A DNA stretch of 64,000 nucleotides. Source: JARIHD01 sp035758825. Lineage in GTDB: Bacteria > Patescibacteriota > Saccharimonadia > Saccharimonadales > UBA4665. The position numbers and the translations under genes were made by a program. The notes under the pieces were generated by a model that did no database searches, had not been told where the DNA came from, and worked only from the letters and a program-made list of their open reading frames with translations. The stretch is taken from the NCBI GenBank assembly GCA_035758825.1, contig DASTWA010000002.1:62001-126000 (forward strand), read 5' to 3'. Positions 49,001-61,000 of the stretch are shown here, one piece after another (the first letter of the stretch is position 1; each line of letters starts with the position of its first letter).

Positions 49001-52000
49001 GGTTGCGATAGTATACAGTAACTTCCTTTTGTCCGGCCGGAATAGTTACCTGGGACAGTGTCCAAGGGCCGGAAGGCGTGGTTGCAAAACCGGAATCGCT
49101 GGCAGTGTGCTCCAGGTACACCGTCGTGTCGACCGGCACTGGTGTGGCGATTCCAAAGCGATTCTGGGCCTGGATCCGTACGGCGGCCGATACCTCGCCA
49201 GCCTCCAAGGCAGCAGGCACGTCAGCCCAGCCAAGCTTTGTGATGCTTCCGGCAGTAATGGTGACATTTTGGGTCGCGTTGGCTAAACCAAGGTCGGGCG
49301 ACTCGGGAAGAGCAGCGTCTCCAGCGGTGACGGTGGCCGTGCCGACAACGGGATCACGGTAGTAGAACGACGCCGTACTCGAGCCCGCCACGATCGAAAC
49401 GCGCGTCACCGATTGGGTAAAGTCACTGTCCGTGGCAAAGGACCCGCCCGAGGAGGTGCTCGCCAAATAAACTGACGCATCGGCGGTGGCAGTGACAGCA
49501 TTACCGAATATGTCTTGGATTTGGACTGTCATTATATTGCTGGTTTCTCCTGCTTCCAGATTTTGGGAAGAACTGATAATACGCAAGCGGGCCGCAGCCT
49601 CCGGCAGCATGGTCAGGTCGTGGCTGGCGTCCAGGATACCAACGTCTTCGCCGCCCGATTGGGTATCACGGGCCGACAGGGTAACGGCACCGGCCGTCGT
49701 GTCGCGGTAATAAAAGTCTACATGGTCAGAGCTAGCAGGAAGAGTCACTTCGGTCACCAGTGCGGCCATATTGGAGGCCATAGCGAAAGCGCCCGATCCG
49801 CTGGTGCTACCCAAATACACCTGCACATCGCTTGATGCGGCCACTGGCACGCCGTACACGTTTTGCAGTTCCACGCGGACGGGCACAACCTGCCCGGCAA
49901 CCCCTGATGCCGACGCTACCCACGCCAGATGGTCAGGGGAACCTGCACTAATTGATTGCTGTTGCGTTGCGTTGCGCAGGCCAAGGTCGGGATTGTCCGG
50001 CAACGCCAGGTCAGCGGCGGTGATAACCGGCGAACCGGCGGCCCGGTCACGGAAGTAGAAGGATGCCACCGAGCTGCCGACGGGGATAGTCACCGAAGTA
50101 ATGTTTTCGGCGAAATCATTAGTCGTGCTAAATGACGCCTGGGCGGAAGTACTCCCCAAGAATACCGTCAGATCGCTGCCGGTCAGGGCGGCGTTGCCAA
50201 ATTCGTCAGCCAGCATCACCGTTACCGCGCCGCTCGGCTGGCCAGCCACCAGGCTTTGGGCAGGAGTGGCAAAACGCAGTTGCACGGCGTTACCGGCGCC
50301 AATAGTGTACGGCTGAGTTCCGGCGGCAACATCTGCCGAACTTGCCGTAAGCGTCCAGCTGCCGCTGGTAGTGTCGCGGTAATAGACGGTCAGTTCACTG
50401 GTATCTGCGGGTAGCAGCGCGGTGGTTACGACATCCCAGTTACTGCCAGTCTGCAATGAGAATTGGCCGGTCAGGCTGTCGGTAGCCAGGCCAATGTTGA
50501 CCGGCTGGTCATTGGTAGCGGCGTTATTAAATTCGTCCTGCAACTGGATGATTATCTGGCCGGAAGTATCACCGGCCACGTGGGATTGCGGCGCACTGAT
50601 GAACGACAGGTGATGGGCTGCGGCCGCTGTCACTGTGATGGGCTGCTCGGCTCTCGTCAGGCCGGTGGCAGAGGCAGACATAGTGGCCGTACCGGCCGTT
50701 TCGGCCCGATAATAGACGTTCACTTCGCTGCCGCCAATCGGGAGGGTAACCTGCGCAAGGGGTTCGGTCGCATCGGCCGAGGCATAAAACTCGCCGTCCA
50801 GACGGGTGGTCGCCAGGTTAATTTGCAGTGGCGAACCGACAATCGCCCGGTCGCCATTAGCTTGGGCAGCCTCGATGGTAATAACCTGCGAACGCTCACC
50901 GGCAACAACCGTGCGCTGCGGCGTCTTAAACCGCAGCTGACTGGGAGGCAAGCTGGCAACCGCAATTTGGCCGACAGCGTTTTGGATGTCTTGGTCGGGA
51001 TCGTCCAGCGGAGATTTGTCACTCACACGCAAGGTCTTGGACCCGGGGGTAGCATCGTTGTAGTAGAAGGTAGCCGTACCGGTGCCGGCCGACATGACCA
51101 CGCTCGTAGCGTCCCATGGACCGGCCACGTCGGTTGCAAACTGGCCTTCGGCCGGGCCGTACAAATACAACGTCTGGTCGGCGGCGGGAAGAGTGGCATT
51201 GCCATATTGGTCACGGGCCTGGACGACCATTTGGCCGGACGGGGAGCCGGCATTCATGCTGGCAGGCAAGGTCAGGAAGGCAAGTTTAACATATGTGCCG
51301 GCGCCGACAGCTACCGTGGCTTGGCCGTCAGTCCAGCCACTGCCGCCCGGTGCCCGGGCCGTAAGCGTATCGGTGCCCGAGGCGGTATTGCGGTAGTACA
51401 ATGTCCGCTGGTATTGGCCGGCGGGGATTGTCACGCTCGTTACCGGCTGCCACGTCGTATCGTTCAAACTGAATTGGCCGCCGTTCGTTGCCGTCAGCGG
51501 CACGGTAGTGTTGGCAGCAACAGCTGCGCCCAAGCCATCCCCAGTGAGAGTCTGCACCGTAACTGGAATTGCAACTCCGGCTGTCGCCGTACTGTCAGCC
51601 ACGATGCCCAACTTGGCGATGACTCCCGGAATAACCGTAATCGGTTGCGAACCGCTATTCAGGCCGGTGGCGGAGGCGGTCATCGTCACGGTGCCCTCGG
51701 TGTTATCGCGGAAGTACACCTGCCGGACGGTATCGCCTGGCTGGTATGTCAGGGTCAAAGTATCAGTCCAGCCATCTATACCATCCAGTGAGTACTGCCC
51801 GGTCGGGCTGTCGCTGCTGAGCACAACGGAGACCTCCTCGCCGGAAGGCGACGGATAGCCGTTGGCGTCGGTCAGGCTCACGGCAATCGGCCGTGACGGC
51901 GTGCCGGTAATGACCGTCTGCTGAGCCGACGTAAAGCGGACGTCTGTTACATTTCCGGCCACAATTGTTACCGCTTGCGACGCAGCGGCATACGTAGTTA

Positions 52001-55000
52001 ATGGCGTCGCCGTAATAACTGTGTCTGCCAGGCGGCCATCTTTGTAATAGAAGGTGCGGCTGTCTGTGCCAGTGCCAATCGACAGGGAACTGACCGGCGA
52101 CCATGCCGTATTGCTCAGGCTGAAGCTACCCTGAGGGCTGCCGGTGGTCAGATTAATGACCATGGAGGGCATGGAGCGCTGGTTGCCGAACTGGTCATAT
52201 CCGGTAAGCACAAACGGGGCGGAAGGATTCTGGACCACAATTGTCTGAGGCTGGCTTGCAAAACCAATATGGTGGAAACCGGCAGGATTGACAGTAGTAC
52301 TTTGCGTAGCACCTACCAAGCCGCCGGAAGATGCCGTAATCGTCTTGGTACCGGCAACGGTGTCCTGGTAATAGAAATTGTACGAAGACTGGCCAACGCC
52401 GATTGTCGGCGTAAAGCTGCCGGTCGCATACCATGGAGCACTGCCATTTGGCGAGAACTTGGCCGTCGGCTCGCTGTTTGTGACACTCACATATATCGGG
52501 CTGCTGGCAATAGCGACGTTGCCGTAAGCATCGTAAAGGGTGAGGGTCAACAAGGGAGATGTAGCTCCGGCTGTCGCCGTGCGTACCGGATTGGTAAAGG
52601 CGATCCGGTACGGAGCGGCAGCGTTGATATTAAAGTCATATGTGCCGCTGGTGTAGCCGGTGCGGGCAGCCGTCAGACGGACACCCCCCGCGTTTGTATC
52701 ACGGTAGTAGAATCCGGCGTTGGTTTGGCCGTTTGGAATGGTGACCGTCAGGGAACCGCCGGCAAAGGCACCGTCGGCAGCCAAATCAAACCGGCCAGTA
52801 GCCGAGTTGGTCGTCAGACTTACAGTAGTATCTCCCGTCGCCGGGACAATCTGGCCGTAGGCGTTAGCGGTAAAGACGTAGGCCTGCTTTGGCTCACCGG
52901 CAGTCAGCGTCGCACCATCGGCCCAGAAGTAGAATCTGGCCGGGGCGCCAGCAATGATGGTCTGTGTCTGGGTTATGTCGCCAAAGGTGCTGGTCGAAAC
53001 GGTCAAAACAGGCGAACCGGTTTCGTAATCTACGTAGTACAGATTGGCGCTGGAGCTGCCGCTGCCCAGTATGACGCTCGACACCGGCGATCCGCCGCTT
53101 GAAGCCCGGAACTGTCCGGTGGCCGATGTGGTGCTCAAGTTGAGCGTTGTGGCGGCACTAACCGTCGTAGCATTACCGTAGGCATCCTCGGCCCTAACGG
53201 TAATTGCGCCACTGACCTGGCCGAGCTGCAACGTTTGCGGGCTGGTCGTAACCCGCAGGTGGTCAGCTGCGGCTGCACCGACATTTATGGTATGGGTATC
53301 ATTCATGCTGCCAGAGGCTGCACTCAATACATGCGAGCCGGCTTGCGTCCCACGGTAATAGACAGTACTGCTAAACGCGCCGGGCGCGATCTCCATACTG
53401 GTAACCGAACCGTCAAAACTGCCGCCAGCCGATGTGTCGAAACGCCCGGTAGCATTATTGGATGACAGGTTAATGGTAGTGGTTCCAATCGACGGCACGT
53501 TGACGTTGTAGGTGTTGTAGATGTAAGCGGTCAGCGGGCCTGCGGCCTCTCCTGCCAGAGCCGATGTCTGGCCGGTCAGGTCGATGCGGATAACCGCACC
53601 CCAGGTAATGGTTTGGGTTTGGCTGCCCGAGGTAAGCCCGGTGGCAGTGGCGGTAATCAGCGGCGTTCCGGCGGCGTAATCACGGTAATAGAAGGTGGTG
53701 GTTTGCGCACCGGCGTTAATGGTGCGGGTAATGGTGTTACTGCTGAAGGCACCGGCGCCATTGCTGTCAAACCGTCCGTAGGCGGCATTGGTCGACAAAG
53801 TGACCGACTGGTCAGCCGCAGCCGTTACGGGGTTACCGTATTGGTCTTCCAGCCGAACGGTCATGACGCCGCTGGTTTGCCCGGCCTGGAGCGACTGCGG
53901 CGCGGAAGTAATGCTCACACGGGCCGGCGGGCCGGCAATAAATGTCATGGTTTGCGTGGCGTTTGTGAGGCCCGTATCTGCACCGCTCGATTCGTCGGCC
54001 GCCGTAATAGTGGCCGTACCCGCCCGGGTATCGCGGTAGTAAAAGTTCAGACTGTCGCTGCCGACTGTCAGGCTGGGAGACAGCGTAGCTGTCCATGGTC
54101 CCTGGCTATCGAGCGCAAACCCGCCGCCAGCCGAAGTGCTGCGCAGGTTGAGCAGCAGCTCGTTGGTGGCAGGGATGGCCACATTATATTGGTTTTGGAG
54201 CGTAACGGTCACCGGGCCGACAGCAGTACCGACGGCGGTTTCAGGAGGAGTGGGCGATGTTATTGCCAATTTTGCAGGGCTGCCGGCGGTAATAACTTCT
54301 GTCTGCGAGCTGTCGTCCAGACCGGCAATGCCATCAGCCGCCGTAGCGTTATCACTGAGCGTGATGGCCTGGTAAGCCCGGAATGATGTTTGCTTAAGCC
54401 TAAACGAGGCACTTGACTGTCCAGTCGGAATGATCAGGCTGCTGATCACTGCCGTACCGTCGCTGCTACGGAACTCTGCGCCCGGATACTCCGCATACAA
54501 ATACACAGTAGTGTCGGTCTGGGCAGTAGTTCTATTGCCTAAGCTGTCTCGCAGTTCGGCTGTAATAGTGCCAGAGGTCGCACCGGCGACCAGCTCAAAC
54601 GGGGCGCTCGCGAAGGCAATTTGCGATGCTTCGGCACCGCCGACAGTAATGGCCACCTGGTCGTCGAGCAAACCGACGTCGCCGTTTGCCGGGTCGCTAT
54701 CGCTGGCTGTTATAGTGCGGTTTCCGGCGGAGCTGTCACGGTAGTAAAAGTCTGCTCCGGTGTCGCCGGGCTGGATGACCAGCGGCAAACGGCTAACTGC
54801 GTCAGCGTCAAAATCGGTCGTCGGACTAAGCAAGTCCGCCGCACCACTGCCAGTGATCCAAATGGTCTGCGGACTGAAGACCGGCACCTCGTTGCCCAGC
54901 TCATCCTGGAGTGTCGCATGGAAGGCCTGGCTAGCCTGTCCGGCGACGAACGGTCCGGCCGGCGCGGTAATCTTGATTCGGTACGCACCGCCGACGCCGA

Positions 55001-58000
55001 CGCCAATGGTCTGCGTGGCATCCGTCCAGCCAAAGTCCGGACCGGTGCCTTCGTCATCACGGACGGTTAGCTTGTGTGCGCCCAGGGTTGTGTCTTTGTA
55101 ATAAAAACTGGCTGAGGTTGTGCCTGCCCGCAGCGTCACTTGCAACGGTGAAGCGGCCCAGTTTGTAGAGCCATCCGCCGACAGCAGGCCGGTGCCCGAA
55201 TTGCTGTATACATACAAGGTAGTGTCGGCCGTCGCCGGAATAGGCGCTCCGGTAGCATCCTGCGTTTGCACGGTTATAACACCGGACTGGCTGGTAGCGG
55301 CAAAGTTTTGTGGCGGCGTAATGAATGCCAGTTTGGCAATCGTGCCTTCGTTGGGCGCGTTAGTGGTAATCGCACACTGCTCACCGGTGATGTCCGGGTC
55401 AAGGGTGTCGGTGACTGTCACGCACCATTCGCCTTCGGTGACCATAGTGACGCCGTTCACAAACGTTTTGCCGCCCAGCATATCCTCGGTAATCTCGCTG
55501 TCGGGCGGAACGATGGCAGCACCGTCACTGGAGGTAAAGTGTACCGTGCCCTTGTAATCGTGCAGCGGCTGGCCGTCGTAGTCTACTGCCTGAATGGTCA
55601 CCGAGCTGGGTATGCCGGATTTGACGGGGTCGCTCACTCCTGTCACCAAAAAGCGGTAGCGGCTGGTGATGTTTGGCTGCCAGGTGGCGGGCACGGTAGT
55701 CTCGGTGGCTGGCGGCGAAATGGTAACCGTGGGGCTACCTTTGGCGTTGTCGCGGTAATAGAAGGCGGCCGCGTTGGTACCGGCCCTGAATACTACATTA
55801 TTGTAATCCCAGCGGGTTTGGATGTTTTCTTCAAGATCAATGGCGAAGAAGCCGGTGTCTGCACTCGATCCCAGCCCCAAGGTGGTATCCTGGTCCATCA
55901 TGTAGCTGTTGCCTTGCATATCCTGAGCCGCAACCTGTACTGTGCCTGGTTCGAGTTCTTTGAGAGAAGACGGTGCCGCAATCACCGCATACCGGGAGGG
56001 ATAATAGCGGTAGGCATGTGTCAGCGAAGCCGTGGACCCGTCAACGCCCGTCAGCTTGACATCCACCTTACCCAACTGCGTGCCGTGCGGTACGGTCACT
56101 TGGGCGGTGGTGGCGGTGGTGGCGGTAACCGTGCCGCGTTCGGTGCCAAAATCGACCGTCATCAAGTTGCGTTCATCGCCTAAGGCAGCGGGCAACTCGC
56201 TGCTGTACAAGTTGTATTTGGCATTCAGGTACGTCTCTACTTCTTTGCGGTTGGCATCGCTCAATGCCGCATTAAAACTCAGGTATTCGGCGACGTCACC
56301 AGGCCAGCAGCCGTAATTGCCACACCCGAGGCTTGTGCTCCAATAGACTGGGTTCTTGGAGGACGTGACACCGGTGGTGCGTAACGTCCCATTCGTATAA
56401 ATAGAAGGCTGCCGGTTGTTATACTGCACGCCAATGCTGGTAAATCCAGTAACAGTGCCGCTGTACACTGCCAGCGGCGGCATGTAGCTTTCGGCATGTT
56501 CGTACACTGACACGCCGTTGGTTCCAACCGACACACCGGCGCCGGCTGCGCCGCTCAAGTACTGGGGGACTCCGAACAAATAGCGCTGGCCCGCGATACC
56601 CTCGGTACCGCTGCCCGACTGGGCGTCAATACCGTGCGAGGTAGTCGGGCGAGCCACCGCAAATGCCGTAAAGTTATTGGTAATGGCCGCACCGGAGTAA
56701 TCCAACTGGTCATCGCTGCCGTCAAAACGGAAGACTGGCCATCCATTTGCTACGTTTTCCTGATAAGTCGGACGCTTGGAGGCCGTACCCTGATTCCATG
56801 TACCGCCAACGCTGCCGACGTCAGAAACAGTTGGGACAGCCGCGCCAGCTACCGTGGCATGGCCAGCATCAGCCCTTAGCCAGTTGTTCAGACTCCCGGG
56901 AGCTAGGATAGGGAAGGCCGACAAGAGGTTGCCCGCGGCTGCTTTACGGCTGTTGCCGTAGTTGAGGTAAATGGTCTTCTCGCCAGCAGGCAACGACGCA
57001 AACCGGACAGCTACGGCGGTGTTCGTCGTATTGCAGCCGCTGACCACGGCAAACGTCAGTACTGTGGACTCGTCGGAGTCGAGCACCCTAAAGTCGCGGC
57101 AATCGCTGCGCAGTTTGCCGGCCGATACCAAATCGGCAGTATTAAGTTTAATTATTTCGGTCGTGTTCGTCTTGGGGGCACCCGTATTGGTGACCGTAAT
57201 AGCACGGTGGTATTCCGACATAAAGCCGGTCCCTGCAAGTGTTACGGTGTTGCCGCCGTCGACCGGACCGCTTGCCGGGTCTATGCCAGTCAGTGAAGCT
57301 GGATTTTGCGGCGTCTGGTCATAGCCTACGCTCACGCCGTCCAGCTCAACGGGGCTAGAAGGCGAGTCGGCATGCAAGAAAGCGCGGATGAGCAGGTCGC
57401 CTTCGCCAACTTCGCTGTCGAAAGTCCCGATCACCGCATTGATCGCCGCTGCCGAAGTGGCCTGAGCATACGATGCACCGGTAGCCTGCGCCCACGCCGT
57501 GCCATTGTACCAGTACCAATTGGTGCCCTTGTCCGGCGAGAGCTGGTAACGCACCGAACCCTGGAATGGCGCGGAGCCACGTGCCTCGGCAAAGGATGTT
57601 AATTTGGTGTAGGCAATCGAAGTGTCGGCCGTAGGAGTGATTACCGGGTTGTCCGTCGCGTATCCCTTGTGAGCATAAGCCGGGGCAGTGCTTCCAACAG
57701 GTGCCTGGTAGGTAGCATGCAGTGCAATCCGGCCCACGGCGCCAGAACCGCCGTCGCCGCCGCCATACAGCTTGTTGCCACCGCTACCGCCGCCGCTGGT
57801 TACTTTGTTGGCGCCAAAATCGACGGTTTGACCGACGACCATCACGGCGCCGCCCGCGCCGCCACCACCACCGCCACCTTCATGGCTGGCGTTGCTGTTA
57901 GCAATACCCCCAGCGTTACCGTTGGTACTTACTGAGCCGCTCACTGCTACTGTAGCCGCGCTCATAAAGATAGAGCCGCCACCGGATGCACCGTCGCCAC

Positions 58001-61000
58001 CGGCACCCCAAACACCCTGACCGCCGCCGCCACCGCCGCCGCCAAGATACAGCTTGCCCGAAACAAACGGGTCGCCAGCAACCTGGCCGCCCGCGCCACC
58101 AGCATGTCCGCTGGTGCTCGTTGAGCCGTTAGAGCCAGTCGCGCCGTATCCGCCGCCCGCGCCGCCACCACCATTTTGGTTGACAGCCCAGTTGGTGCTG
58201 GTCTGGCCGGTTCCACCCCCGTTGAAGTTAGCGCCGCCCGCTGAACGGGTCTGGTAGCCCGTGCCCGCGTACGATTCACCGGCGTAGGCGCCAGGGCCAA
58301 ACTGACCCTCGCCGGGCACTGTATTGCCAGTGCCGCCGCGGTAGCCCTTACCAGCCATGGTTACCGTGCCGTCAATAGTAGTCGTAGCATAGGCCCGGAA
58401 GGCCAAAATACCGCCTTTGGTGCCATTCCAGGCATCGGCCGTGAGAGTTGCCCCGCTCGGAACACTGAGCGTGGTGTAGTTGGGGACCCGCTGCAGCATT
58501 ACGCGCTGAGTAGTAGAGGTCGTTCCGAGACCAGCGTCACTATCCGCAGCATTGCCATAATAATTTTGCTTGGCAGCCTTAAAGGTCACTGTGGTGCCGC
58601 TAACACTTGCCACGCGTACGAATTCATAGTTGCCCACGTTTGCGTACGCCGAGCTGGTACCTTGCTGGCTAACGAGCAGCATTTCGTCACCAGGCGCAAG
58701 GCACCCTGCGGCCGGTGCAGCGGACAGTGTAGCCGTAGTTGCAGTCAGGGCAGTAACAGAGTAGTTTACGCCGTCGGCACACGTCCGGCCAGGCGTGATG
58801 CTGTCGGCGTTGATGTTCTTTGTACCGCTGACGGTGGCTGCACCGTCATCACCGGTACCGCGGTCAAAGGTAGTCGTATCCTTGAGGCGGGCCATACCGC
58901 CGCTCACTTCGATCTTGGACGGATCGTACACATATTCGGCAGCCTCGTCGAACGGCCAGGTGTGCGGGGCGTCAGCCGAAACCACCACTTGTTTGCTGGC
59001 ATCTCCCCAGCCGCTGGAAGGCTCTTCGCTGGCCGAAAGGGTGTAGGTACCGGCATTCGCCTCACGGTAATACAGTTCGGCGGAGTGCTGCCCGCCAGGA
59101 ATAGTTACCTGGCTTATGGTTTGCCAATCCGTCTTACTGAGCGAGAATCCGCCGGTAGCACTGGGATTGCCGCCCGACAAGGCTGCAAGTTGCACCACGG
59201 TGTCAGCTTCGGCCGCCAACGGACGGCCCATATAATCCTGGGTCTGGACGATAACTTTTGCCGTGCCGCCCGGACGCAAGGTAGCAGGAGCGGTAGCAAA
59301 ACCGATCCGGTCAATAACCGCCTGCACTGTAATTGCGGCGTTGGCCGTGACCGACTGCCCGTCGGGGTTTATGACCGTCACATTGACCGTACCGGACGGC
59401 AGTGACGGCATCACGAAGGTCAGCGTGTTGGCGTCCACAAATGTCGCCGTGGCACCCACACCGTTTAACGAAACCGTTGCCCCGTCCTGGAAGTCTGCGC
59501 CGGTAATGGTGATCGTGTCACCGCCTGCAATGGTGGTGGTATTTGGCGTCAGCGAAACAATTGAGGGGGCATTATAATGCGTAAAACTCGCTGGCAGCGA
59601 CGCAGAAGCACCATCATCCGACACCACGGTTACATCCTTGACACCCTTGGTGTTTGCTGCAGTCGTCGCGGTCATGGTGGTAGCGTTAACAACCTGGACG
59701 TTCGTGGCCGCAACGCCGCCGATTGTCACTCCTGTCTGATCGGCAGTGAGCGTCCCCCAATCAGTATGGATAGACGGATGGTAGAGGTTTTGGCGGTAAT
59801 GCTGCACTGGGGCGCGGTAGATAGCGTTGGTGCGCGCCGAGCCGGCGTAACCGCCAAAGACGTACACGTAATCGCCCAGCAGCATAGCGGTTCCCAAACC
59901 GCCCGTGTATGGCACGGTGGAGCCGGTATCCGTCCAAGTGGTCAGGTCGCTTAAGGGTGCGCGCCAAATCTTATTGCTGTATGCGCCTGCGGCGCTGCCG
60001 CCGAATATGTACATGTAGCCGCCAACGACAGCTTGGGCGCCGTAACCGATAGTTGATGGGAATGTCTTGCCGGTGTTGGTCCAGGTGGTGGGGTCGGAGA
60101 CGGTAGATTTCCAGATACTATTTTGCATTGCGCCATTTGTACCGCCAATCATATAAATATCACTGCTGGTCACTACAAACTGGCTGAGGTAGCTGGCCCC
60201 CGGCAAAGTTTTGCCTGTATCAGTCCAAGCAGTGGGGTCGGAGACTGGAGCACGAAGAATCTTGCCGGTATATGTGCTGCCGGTCACCCAGCCTCCAAAG
60301 GCGTAGACGTAATCACCGATGACGGCCGCCTGGTTCACCACTGCGATACCCGGCAATCGGGCGCCGGTGTTGGTCCAAGCAGTGGGGTCGGAGACTGGAG
60401 CGCGCAACACATAGCCGCCATTGTCTGTTTGGTTCCCATCGAGTATGTAAAGGTAGCTCCCCACTCTCACCAAGCTGCGGCCGGTACCGCCCACAGTCGC
60501 TGGCAGGGTCTTGCCGGTGTTGGTCCAAGCAGTGGGGTCGGAGACTGGAGCGCGGAAAATCGTATTTGACCAAGCCGACGTCGCCTGGTTGTATCCGCCA
60601 AAGATGTAAATGTATCCGTCCAGGACGATGCTGTCGTATTGGCTGATAGCAGCTGGCAGGGTCTTGGCCGCCACCGTTGCCCAACTGGCAGAACCGCCGG
60701 TGTTCTGCGGCAAAAACCCAGTTCCGGTGACGGTAATATCGGTACCGCCCGAGGATGGTCCGGAGTTCGGGTTTACAGAGGTTACTGTGGGCGGCGTACT
60801 TATGTACCGAAAGCCATCGTAACGCGTCGTGCCTAATTCGTTGGCGATTACTATACCCACCGCACCGGGAGTATGCGCAGGCACTACCGCCGTAATGGTC
60901 GTAGGGTTGACCACGGTAAAGCTCGTTGCCGGTACGCCGCCAAAGGCAATAGAAAGCGTGCCGCCAAAATTGGACCCGGTAATGGTGACAGTGTCACCGC

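Noticed and set aside
50463..51791. A 442-residue plus-strand frame antisense to the giant protein
   Set aside because: Repeat-derived composition and no recognisable motif. The minus-strand frame has clear Ig-like modules throughout.
57300..58340. Gly-rich DNA considered as a CRISPR-like or simple-repeat array
   Set aside because: The repeats are codon-level Gly/Ala/Ser tracts in one reading frame with no regular spacers.
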